Part shown: positions 1 through 5,546 of the stretch, in pieces
How the letters are laid out: every line of letters begins with the position of its first letter
How positions within the stretch are numbered: the first letter of the stretch is position 1
NCBI GenBank assembly: GCA_002420085.1
Contig: DIHI01000119.1
Span: 3,115-8,679 of the forward strand
Source: Lysobacterales bacterium UBA5700
Lineage (GTDB): Bacteria; Pseudomonadota; Gammaproteobacteria; Xanthomonadales; Xanthomonadaceae
Reading direction: 5' to 3'
Length of the DNA stretch: 5,565 nt
Made by a program: the position numbers and the translations under genes
Notes under the pieces: model-generated
Databases searched by the model: none
What the model was told of the DNA's origin: nothing
The model's input: only the letters and a program-made list of their open reading frames with translations

Positions 1-65
1 CCGTTGACGTTGGCGAACTTGATGACGAAGTCGTTGACCGCTTCGATGCGCTGCACAGCACTCAT
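1..65 (-). CDS. 2-oxoacid:acceptor (ferredoxin) oxidoreductase alpha subunit, N-terminal fragment
   Basis: Only the first 21 codons and two bases are present; the gene continues past the left edge. The visible peptide begins MSAVQRIEAVNDFVIKFANV, followed by NG. This matches the start of the KorA-like fused gamma-alpha subunits, where an N-terminal gamma domain binds the partner and carries the V-N-x-F-V-x-x-x-A-N-x-N-G pattern. The family oxidatively decarboxylates 2-oxoacids, typically 2-oxoglutarate, to the acyl-CoA with a ferredoxin-type acceptor, and needs a beta subunit that binds thiamine diphosphate. That subunit would be expected further left. The ATG (63-65) overlaps the upstream stop as ATGA, and GGAGGG (73-78) lies 7 nt before it, so translation is probably coupled to the GltD-like gene. 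Substrate cannot be judged from 21 residues. Confidence 0.75.
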   Translation of the reverse strand, partial: MSAVQRIEAVNDFVIKFANVN

Positions 66-1888
66 GCCGCTGCCCTCCGGACCGTCCGGTCACGGCAGGC
101 CGGACCGGCCTGGGTCACCTCCAGCAGGAACTTCCGCATGTCCCAGGCCCCGGTCGGGCAGCGTTCGGCGCACAGCCCGCAGTGCAGGCAGACATCCTCA
201 TCCTTGACCATGACCCGTCCGGTCCTGAGCAGGTCGGAGACGTACAGATCCTGCGCTCCGTTCAGGGCCGGCGCAGTCAGCCGGGTGCGCAACTCGGCCT
301 CTTCGCCATTGCCGGTGAAGGTGATGCAATCCATCGGACAGATATCGACGCAGGCATCGCACTCGATGCACTTGTCGCGCTCGAACACGGTCTGGACGTC
401 GCAGTTCAGGCAGCGCTGGGTCTCTTTCCAGGCGGTGGCCGGATCAAACCCGAGTTCGACCTCGGTGGCGATCGAATTCAGGGTCTGCTCGGGGGGCGCC
501 CAGGGCACCTTGTAGCGGGCATCGTTGGAAATATCGTTGTCGTAGGTCCATTCGTGGATGCCCATCTTCTGCGACACCAGGGTGACGCCCGGCGCCGGCC
601 GTTCGCGGACATCCTCGCCGGACAGCAGCCGGTCGATGGTCACCGCCGCCTGATGGCCGTGGGCGACCGCCCAGATGATGTTCTTCGGTCCGAATGCCGC
701 ATCGCCACCGAACAGCACGTGCGGCAGGGTCGATTGCAGGGTGGTCTGATCGACCACCGGCATGTCCCAGCGGTCGAATTCGATGCCGAGGTCGCGTTCG
801 ATCCACGGGAAGGCATTCTCCTGGCCGATCGCCACCAGAACCTCATCGCAGGGAAAGAACTCGTCCGGCTCGCCGGTCGGCACCAGATTGCGGCGGCCGC
901 TGTCGTCGAATTCGGCCCGCACCTTCTCGAAGCTCATGCCGGTCAGTCGGCCGTTGTCGTGATGAACCGCCTTGGGCACCCGGTAATCGAGGATCGGGAT
1001 GCCCTCGTGCATCGCATCCTCCTTCTCCCACGGGCTGGCCTTCATCTGATCGAAGCCGGAGCGAACGATCACCTTGACGTCGTCACCGCCCAGTCGGCGT
1101 GCGGACCGACAGCAATCCATCGCCGTGTTGCCGCCACCGAGCACCAGCACCCGACGACCGACCCGCTGGACATGCCCGAAGTAGACCGAGGCCAGCCAGT
1201 CGATGCCGATATGGATGTGCTCGGCCGCTTCCGCCCGACCGGGGACATCGAGGTCGCGGCCACGCGGCGCCCCGGTGCCGACGAATACCGCATCGTAGCC
1301 CTCGGCCAGAACCGCCCGCATCGAACTGACCTCGTGGCCTGGCCTGAATTCGACCCCGAGGTCGAGGATGTAGCCGACCTCCTCGTCGATCACCGCCTCC
1401 GGCAGCCGGAAGCGTGGCACCTGGGTGCGCATGAAGCCGCCGGCCTTGGGGTCGCGATCGACCACGGTCACCGCATAGCCGAGCGGAGCCAGGTCGCGGG
1501 CCACGGTCAAGGCCGAAGGTCCGGCCCCGAGACAGAGCACGCGCCGACCGTTGGGCTGTGCGGCCGGGCCGGGCATGCGTACACGGACATCACCCTTGTG
1601 ATCGGCGGCGACCCGCTTGAGCCGACAGATCGCCACCGGCTCGGGCTGGCCGGCATTGTTTTCCTCGACCCGGCCACGCCGACAGGCCGGCTCGCAGGGT
1701 CGGTCGCAGGTTCGACCGAGGATGCCCGGAAAGACATTGCTCTTCCAGTTGACCATGTAGGCGTCGGCGTAACGGCCGGCCGCGATCAGCCGGATGTACT
1801 CCGGGACGGGCGTATGCGCAGGGCAGGCCCATTGGCAATCGACCACTTTGTGGAAGTAGTCGGGCTGGCGAATATCGGTGGGCTTCAT
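62..1888 (-). CDS. GltD-like FAD/NAD(P)-dependent oxidoreductase with C-terminal 2x[4Fe-4S] ferredoxin domain
   Basis: This 608-residue cytoplasmic protein resembles the glutamate synthase small subunit but has a fused ferredoxin module. The N-terminal Fer4_20-type domain has Cys18, Cys22 and then Cys61, Cys65, Cys69 in a CDRPCEPACR motif. An FAD-binding Rossmann fold follows with LGAGPSA (about 120-126), and an NAD(P)H fold with LGGGNTAMD (about 250-258). The second FAD contact is GGDAAFGPKNI (394-404). The C-terminal part has an RCLNC pair (493, 496) and two 4Fe-4S motifs: Cys507/510/513/517 and Cys567/570/573/577. The start at 1888 is chosen because similarity begins at MKPTDIRQPDYFHKV and GAGG sits 5 nt upstream; a longer frame to 1951 adds 21 unconserved residues. 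No glutamate synthase large subunit is nearby. The coupled KorA-like gene instead suggests that it passes electrons between NAD(P)(H) and a 2-oxoacid oxidoreductase, as KorABC/BzdV-type systems do in Azoarcus. The family call is firm; the partner and the direction of electron flow are inferred. Confidence 0.88.
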   Translation of the reverse strand: MKPTDIRQPDYFHKVVDCQWACPAHTPVPEYIRLIAAGRYADAYMVNWKSNVFPGILGRTCDRPCEPACRRGRVEENNAGQPEPVAICRLKRVAADHKGDVRVRMPGPAAQPNGRRVLCLGAGPSALTVARDLAPLGYAVTVVDRDPKAGGFMRTQVPRFRLPEAVIDEEVGYILDLGVEFRPGHEVSSMRAVLAEGYDAVFVGTGAPRGRDLDVPGRAEAAEHIHIGIDWLASVYFGHVQRVGRRVLVLGGGNTAMDCCRSARRLGGDDVKVIVRSGFDQMKASPWEKEDAMHEGIPILDYRVPKAVHHDNGRLTGMSFEKVRAEFDDSGRRNLVPTGEPDEFFPCDEVLVAIGQENAFPWIERDLGIEFDRWDMPVVDQTTLQSTLPHVLFGGDAAFGPKNIIWAVAHGHQAAVTIDRLLSGEDVRERPAPGVTLVSQKMGIHEWTYDNDISNDARYKVPWAPPEQTLNSIATEVELGFDPATAWKETQRCLNCDVQTVFERDKCIECDACVDICPMDCITFTGNGEEAELRTRLTAPALNGAQDLYVSDLLRTGRVMVKDEDVCLHCGLCAERCPTGAWDMRKFLLEVTQAGPACRDRTVRRAAA

Positions 1889-1890
1889 GA

Positions 1891-1910
1891 TCCCCTCGCG
1901 TCCCCTCGCA
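1891..1910 (-). promoter_or_regulatory. Tandemly duplicated Shine-Dalgarno segment before the GltD-like gene
   Basis: On the minus strand a 10-nt unit containing GCGAGGGGA occurs twice head to tail (plus-strand units TCCCCTCGCG at 1891-1900 and TCCCCTCGCA at 1901-1910). The copies differ at one position. The proximal GAGG core lies 5 nt from the ATG at 1888 and is the probable ribosome binding site. The distal copy is about 15 nt away, too far to act directly. The rest of the 102-nt gap after the phosphoribosyltransferase gene shows no clear promoter or U-tract terminator. Confidence 0.6.
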
Positions 1911-1990
1911 GCATGACGGCCGTTGCCAGCCGACTGTGGTCGCCCGATCACCCGTGGGCCACCGGTCGGACACCCGTTGTGGTCGAAACA

Positions 1991-2704
1991 TCAGCGTTCG
2001 GCCGGCTTCGACGCGAATCGATCATCGGCGTCCGGATCACCAGCGTCAAGCGATGATTGCCGGTGGCGGCGGGAAACCGTGATCAGGTCGATCACGGCAG
2101 CATCATCGACCTGGGGAAAGTCGCGGTAGTAGGCACCGACGGCGGTGAAATCCTCGGGTGTCAGCAGGCAGACGGTTTCATCGGCCAGCCGGGCGATCCG
2201 CCTGAGACTGTCGGCGGCCGCCACCGGAACCGCGCAGATCAGCCGGCGCGGGCCATCGGCACGAATCGCGCGCAGCGCGGCGGCCATGGTGGCACCGGTG
2301 GCCAGACCGTCATCGACGACCACCACGACCCGATCGCGCACCGGGATCGGTGGCTGGTCGGCCGAATAACGCAGCCGGCGCTGGCGCAGCAGGGCATGCT
2401 GACGCGCGACCTCGCGGTCGATGGCGTCCGGGTCCAACCCGAGCCGTCCCGCTTCGGCGGTCAGTTGCCAGCGTCCGGCCTCATCGACCGCGCCGATCGC
2501 ATACTCGGGATTGCCGGGCGCCGGCAGCTTGCGCACCAGCACGACATCCCATTCACCATCCAGACGCTCGGCGAGGCAGGCCGCCATCGCCACCGCACCT
2601 CGGGGAATCGCCAGCAGCAGGGGTCGCTGGCCGCGCAGATGGGCCAGCGCCGGAACCATGCGGTCGGCGGCATCCAGACGATCCTGAAACGGCGGTCGGT
2701 GCAT
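1991..2704 (-). CDS. Phosphoribosyltransferase-family protein (COG1926-like), substrate unknown
   Basis: The product has 237 residues and belongs to the type I phosphoribosyltransferase fold. The PRPP-binding motif is VVVVVDDGLATGAT (126-139), with the paired acidic residues Asp131-Asp132 and the following GATG-type loop. An N-terminal LAIPRGAV segment (31-38) and VLVRKLPAPGNPEYAIGAV (55-73) are typical of the predicted phosphoribosyltransferases grouped as COG1926. So is the near-C-terminal VGAYYRDFPQVDD (189-201). There is no signal peptide or membrane segment, so it should be cytoplasmic. The start at 2704 is preferred because AGGA (2712-2715) lies 7 nt upstream and similarity begins just after it. 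An upstream in-frame start would reach back into the cyclase gene and add 48 unconserved residues. The acidic/basic tail after about residue 212 looks disordered. The true substrate of this subgroup is not established, and the neighbours do not settle it. Confidence 0.85.
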   Translation of the reverse strand: MHRPPFQDRLDAADRMVPALAHLRGQRPLLLAIPRGAVAMAACLAERLDGEWDVVLVRKLPAPGNPEYAIGAVDEAGRWQLTAEAGRLGLDPDAIDREVARQHALLRQRRLRYSADQPPIPVRDRVVVVVDDGLATGATMAAALRAIRADGPRRLICAVPVAAADSLRRIARLADETVCLLTPEDFTAVGAYYRDFPQVDDAAVIDLITVSRRHRQSSLDAGDPDADDRFASKPAER

Positions 2705-2717
2705 GTGACTGTCCTGA

Positions 2718-2747
2718 CGGCGATCATGCCGGATGCCGGCTGCGCCG
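2718..2747 (-). other. Nested inverted repeat filling the cyclase-phosphoribosyltransferase gap
   Basis: Immediately after the cyclase stop, an outer 5-bp stem (CGGCG with CGCCG, 2743-2747 and 2718-2722) encloses an inner 5-bp stem with a 3-nt loop. The inner arms are GCCGG and CCGGC, at 2736-2740 and 2728-2732. No U-tract follows, so it is a poor intrinsic terminator. It could protect an mRNA end or reduce read-through, or be a chance product of high GC. The phosphoribosyltransferase ribosome binding site lies just outside it. Confidence 0.35.
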
Positions 2748-4484
2748 TCACCCCCCGTTGTCTCGATGGGTGTCCGCGTCTTCGTCATCGATCGCCACCA
2801 CCCGATTGCGCCCGAACTGCTTGGCCCGATACATCGCCCGATCGGCACGGTCGATCAGGGTGCCGGCATCATCGTCGGATTTCAGGAAGGCCACACCGAT
2901 GCTCACGGTCAGACTGCCGCCGGGTTCACCATCGGCGATCCGCACGTCCGCGACCCCGGATCGCAGGCGCTCGGCGATGTGCAGCGCCCGGCCACGCGGA
3001 CAGCGCGGCAGCACCACCACGAACTCCTCGCCGCCGAGCCGACCGAGCAGATCGCGGCCGCGAATCTCACTCATGAACAGGTCGGCCACCTGGCGCAGTG
3101 CCTGATCGCCAGCGGCATGACCGCGCCGATCGTTGAGCGACTTGAAGTGATCGAGATCGAGAAACAGCAGCGCCATCGGCTCGGAACGACGACGCGCTGC
3201 TACGATCGCCCGTTCCAGCCCCTCGACCAGGCCGCGCCGATTGAGCACCTGGGTGAGCGGATCGGTATCGGCCAGGGTCCGCGCATGGTCGCGCTCGACC
3301 CGCAGTGCCACGGTCTTGTCGGCCAAGCCGAGCGACAGCACCAGGGCCTCGAATGTGGCCGCCAGCAGGGTGGCATCGTCGGAGCCGACCCAGTCAGGCG
3401 CAAATCCATACATCTGGGCACTGCCGATCACGGTCAGCAGCAGCAGTGGCGTCCAGCCGACCAGGAAGAATCCGGCATACCTGGAGCCGCGCAACCAGGC
3501 CACGGTCGCCACCAGCAGCATGATCGGCCCACTCGCCAGCAACAAGGGATTGATCAGGATCGTCGGCAGGGAGCGCAGCCCGGCCATCGGCAGCAACCCG
3601 GCCAGCCCGACCAGGGCGATCAGCCCTGCCGGAACCAGCACCAGCAGCCGACCGACCCGGAAAAAGGCCGCCAGCGACGCGAACCGATCGAGGAACAGCA
3701 GGGCCAGCACCCCCGAAACCGTGATCGCCACTCGGCCCCAGGAGCGCGCATCGGCTGCCAGCCAGTGCCAGTCGAGCGGCGCACTGACAAAGCCGGTCTG
3801 GATGATCTGGATGCCGGCATAACTGAGCATGTAGCCGGCATAGATCAGGAACACCGACTCGCGCAGCTTCCAGGCGAAGAACACCGCCATCAACGCCATC
3901 GTCAGCATCACCGCGAAGCAGGCCGACGCCAGGGCCAGCCAGGCGGCATCGGCACGCGCGAACTCATCGACATCCTGGATGGCGATGGTCACCGTGCCGG
4001 CGATCGCCTGCTGTGCCGCAAAGCGCAGTTCGATCGGCACCCCGTCCGGCGGCCAGTGGGTGATCCGGAAACCGATCCGATCGTGACCGGAAAAACCGCC
4101 ATCGCGCACCCGCCAGAGCCCGGCAGCGGTCGAGAACGGCTGACCGGGCTGCCGCCACTGGACGATCTCCAGTGCCGGCCGAGGCAGTGCCAGGATCGCC
4201 ACCCCATCCGGCCAGCGGCCATCGCGTGGAACGATCCGCGCCACGGCATCGGCACTGCCATCATGCGGTCGAGGAACCCGACTCAACCGACTCGGATCGA
4301 ACGGCCGCTCCCCGCCGTCGGCCAGCAGCCAGACCGCGTCCAACTCGATCCCTTCGCCAGCCGCTGTCGCCACTGCTGACACGCTCAGCAGCAGCACCAA
4401 CACCGCCAGGACCGGCAGCCGGACGCCCTGGATGCGGGTGCAGTCGCGACTCACCGACCGACACGGCCTCGCCCGGACCGGCAC
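2748..4484 (-). CDS. Membrane-bound diguanylate cyclase: extracytoplasmic sensor, 7 TM helices, GGDEF
   Basis: The product (578 residues from the GTG at 4484) should make cyclic di-GMP from two GTP at the inner membrane. A basic N-terminus and hydrophobic stretch (about 21-42, ending VATAAG) look like a signal peptide. Residues about 45-178 form a probable periplasmic sensor. Seven hydrophobic segments follow near 181-203, 210-230, 251-268, 280-300, 308-330, 336-356 and 370-388, the layout of 7TMR-DISM receptors. The GGDEF domain runs from about 404 to 567. It has DTDPLTQVLNRRG at 406-418, the metal-binding FLDLDHFKSLND at 441-452, an intact GGEEF at 484-488, and an RGRD inhibitory I-site at 475-478, exactly five residues before it. 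It should therefore be active and subject to product inhibition. The start is uncertain: GTG 4484 lies in a strong hairpin with a weak ribosome site, whereas GTG 4454 (residue 11) also keeps the signal peptide and has GAGG 12 nt upstream. The ligand is unknown. Confidence 0.9.
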   Translation of the reverse strand: MPVRARPCRSVSRDCTRIQGVRLPVLAVLVLLLSVSAVATAAGEGIELDAVWLLADGGERPFDPSRLSRVPRPHDGSADAVARIVPRDGRWPDGVAILALPRPALEIVQWRQPGQPFSTAAGLWRVRDGGFSGHDRIGFRITHWPPDGVPIELRFAAQQAIAGTVTIAIQDVDEFARADAAWLALASACFAVMLTMALMAVFFAWKLRESVFLIYAGYMLSYAGIQIIQTGFVSAPLDWHWLAADARSWGRVAITVSGVLALLFLDRFASLAAFFRVGRLLVLVPAGLIALVGLAGLLPMAGLRSLPTILINPLLLASGPIMLLVATVAWLRGSRYAGFFLVGWTPLLLLTVIGSAQMYGFAPDWVGSDDATLLAATFEALVLSLGLADKTVALRVERDHARTLADTDPLTQVLNRRGLVEGLERAIVAARRRSEPMALLFLDLDHFKSLNDRRGHAAGDQALRQVADLFMSEIRGRDLLGRLGGEEFVVVLPRCPRGRALHIAERLRSGVADVRIADGEPGGSLTVSIGVAFLKSDDDAGTLIDRADRAMYRAKQFGRNRVVAIDDEDADTHRDNGG

Positions 4485-4498
4485 ACGGCCGATCCGGG
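4472..4498 (-). other. Strong hairpin between slyD and the cyclase, overlapping a candidate start codon
   Basis: On the minus-strand RNA the arm CCCGGATCGGC (4488-4498) pairs with GCCGGTCCGGG (4472-4482). This gives 11 pairs, one of them G-U, around a 5-nt CGTGT loop. On the plus strand the G-U becomes a C-A mismatch, so the structure favours the gene-sense RNA. It starts 10 nt after the slyD stop codon and contains the GTG at 4482-4484. No U-tract follows, so it is not a classical terminator. It may be a 3'-end stabiliser for slyD mRNA, or it may block initiation at that GTG. Confidence 0.55.
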
Positions 4499-4508
4499 AC
4501 TGACGTCA

Positions 4509-4991
4509 TCAATGGTGATGGCCGCCCTCGCCATGAACATGACCGTGCTCCATTTCCTCATCGGTAGCGGCACGGACGTCGACGATCTTGATATCGAAAT
4601 GCAGTGCCATGCCGGCGAGGAAATGGTTGCCATCGATGGTCACCTGATCGGCATCGACCGCCGTCACCACCACATCGACCGGCCCCTGACCGCCCTGGGT
4701 GGTGAAGTGCATGCCCGGCTCGATCGCATCGATGCCGCGAAACGCCTCGATCGGAACCACCTGCACCAGCCGCTCGTCATGCACGCCGTAGCCCTCCTCC
4801 GGCGCCACCACGACCTGGAAGCTGTCACCGGCCTGGCGACCGGTCATGGCCTTCTCCAGACCCGGCACGATGCCACCGGCACCGTGCAGGTAGGCGAGCG
4901 CACCGTGGCCCTCGGATGAGTCGATCAGCATGCCCTCGGCATTGCTCAGGCGATAATCGAAATAAACGACACAACGGTCGGCGACGTGCAT
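4509..4991 (-). CDS. slyD: FKBP-type peptidyl-prolyl cis-trans isomerase SlyD, short-tailed
   Basis: This 160-residue cytoplasmic FKBP-family enzyme isomerises X-Pro bonds and has a chaperone domain. The FKBP half-domain covers about 1-69, with YLHGAGGIVPGLEKAMTG at 34-51 and PEEGYG at 64-69. The insert-in-flap chaperone domain spans about 70-125, including LVQVVPIEAF and GMHFTTQGGQGPV. The FKBP fold closes with DGNHFLAGMALHF (120-132). The tail ends HGHVHGEGGHHH. E. coli SlyD (196 aa) carries the same HGHVHG but continues with a long His/Cys-rich nickel-binding tail. Here the tail stops early and has no cysteine; Cys7 is the only cysteine in the protein. Weaker metal binding is therefore likely, though seven histidines from 149 onward, counting His149, 151, 153 and 158-160, still leave a possible site (six are certain in that list). 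The ATG at 4991 has AGGAG (4998-5002) 6 nt upstream. It is the first gene after a good promoter. Confidence 0.95.
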   Translation of the reverse strand: MHVADRCVVYFDYRLSNAEGMLIDSSEGHGALAYLHGAGGIVPGLEKAMTGRQAGDSFQVVVAPEEGYGVHDERLVQVVPIEAFRGIDAIEPGMHFTTQGGQGPVDVVVTAVDADQVTIDGNHFLAGMALHFDIKIVDVRAATDEEMEHGHVHGEGGHHH

Positions 4992-5125
4992 GAAACGCTC
5001 CTGATGATCGGATCGGAATGGGTTGGTTGCGAAACGATCGGGCCATCACAGCCTGCCCCCTGGCACGGCACGACCCCGTGACCCGCACGCAGCCGAACCG
5101 CACCTCACGATCGCGAACTGCGCCC

Positions 5126-5154
5126 AGCATAAAAGACCCCGCCCGTCCCAGCAA
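5126..5154 (-). promoter_or_regulatory. Predicted sigma70-type promoter for slyD and possibly the downstream genes
   Basis: On the minus strand TTGCTG (5149-5154) and TATGCT (5126-5131) are separated by exactly 17 nt. They match the -35 and -10 consensus at four of six positions each, and the -10 lies in a locally AT-rich TTTTATGCT. Transcription would begin near 5119 and leave a leader of roughly 128 nt before the slyD ATG. I saw no recognisable riboswitch in that leader. It holds a weak 5-bp inverted repeat (CACGG with CCGTG) around 5068-5084. No better promoter was found nearer the gene. Confidence 0.55.
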
Positions 5155-5172
5155 ACCCAAACCCTCCCGACC

Positions 5173-5228
5173 CTGCCCCCGATCCCGATCCCGATCCCGA
5201 TCCCGATCCCAATCCCGATCCTGCCCCC
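5173..5228. repeat. GATCCC hexanucleotide tandem array with flanking CTGCCCCC copies
   Basis: From 5181 to 5222 there are seven contiguous 6-nt units. The first five (5181-5210) are perfect GATCCC, the sixth is AATCCC and the seventh is GATCCT. The array is bracketed by identical octamers CTGCCCCC at 5173-5180 and 5221-5228, exactly 48 nt apart, a multiple of the unit length. Six units retain a GATC site. The array ends about 19 nt upstream of the predicted slyD -35 element. Open frames that cross it read as alternating dipeptides (Ile-Pro, Gly-Ser, Asp-Arg) and are not considered genes. Such arrays can change length by replication slippage. Confidence 0.9.
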
Positions 5229-5238
5229 AACCCCCCGC

Positions 5239-5266
5239 GAGTCTCGAATCCGGAATCGCGAATCTC
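5239..5266. repeat. Degenerate GAATCNN heptamer array (GATTC-type intergenic repeat)
   Basis: Four contiguous 7-nt units are visible on the plus strand: GAGTCTC, GAATCCG, GAATCGC and GAATCTC, so the minus strand reads as repeated GATTC. It lies only 10 nt beyond the hexamer array's right flank. Short runs built on GATTCGGG-like units are, from my general knowledge, common between genes in Xanthomonadales. That supports, but does not prove, the taxonomic guess. Confidence 0.65.
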
Positions 5267-5546
5267 CGCCATGAGGCGCATGCGATGACGTCGAGAGACT
5301 TTGGCACACCAACCGCTTGCAACCGCAGAATCCACGATCAATCATTCCACTGCTCACATCGAACAGCAGATGCTGCTGCTTGCGTCGTAACGCTCGGATG
5401 CGATGGTGCTCATGGTCTGTCTCGTCGTGCGGCGACAGCGCACACCAGGCACCTTCCCTACACACGGAGGAAGCCGCGAGAGGAGCGCAGTCGGCGAACG
5501 AGGCACCGCGCTGGACGGCGCTCGAAACGCACCGGAAAACCTCGCC
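5267..5546. other. Gene-free upstream region, no supportable CDS or RNA gene
   Basis: About 280 bases between the short repeats and the right-edge hairpin hold no frame that resembles a known protein. They also show no tRNA, rRNA or other RNA that I recognise. The part from about 5280 to 5410 is visibly less GC-rich than the genes. It contains a 7-nt direct repeat, CAACCGC, at 5310-5316 and 5320-5326, and a weak 5-bp inverted repeat around 5366-5380. A minus-strand frame is open from the right edge to beyond 5046, but it passes through both repeat arrays and has no coding character. A 19-codon minus-strand ORF (5354-5413) is discussed as a finding only. Confidence 0.5.

Noticed and set aside
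1889..1990. Intrinsic terminator or promoter in the 102-nt gap before the GltD-like gene
   Set aside because: The inverted repeats around 1935-1972 are short and mismatched, there is no U-tract, and no acceptable -35/-10 pair is present.
182..2056. 624-codon plus-strand open frame opposite the GltD-like gene
   Set aside because: It is antisense to a gene with clear cofactor motifs, shows no known domain, and is explained by high GC content leaving few stop codons.
2057..3076. 339-codon plus-strand open frame across the phosphoribosyltransferase and the end of the cyclase
   Set aside because: It spans two real genes on the other strand, has no recognisable motif and ends in a low-complexity Arg/Pro-rich stretch.
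2733..4379. 548-codon plus-strand open frame opposite the cyclase gene
   Set aside because: Its product is rich in Gln, His and Arg and looks like the antisense reading of a hydrophobic membrane protein; the opposite strand has unambiguous GGDEF motifs.
5173..5266. CRISPR array
   Set aside because: The units are 6 and 7 nt long and contiguous, without spacers.
5317..5345. Plus-strand promoter TTGCAA-17-AATCAT
   Set aside because: Each box matches the consensus at only four positions, and no plus-strand gene is visible downstream inside the window.
4825..5465. Minus-strand open frames crossing the hexamer array (dipeptide-repeat proteins)
   Set aside because: Their repeats change from Gly-Ile to Gly-Ser to Asp-Arg according to frame, which is how a 6-nt DNA repeat reads in any frame; the ends overlap slyD and the promoter.
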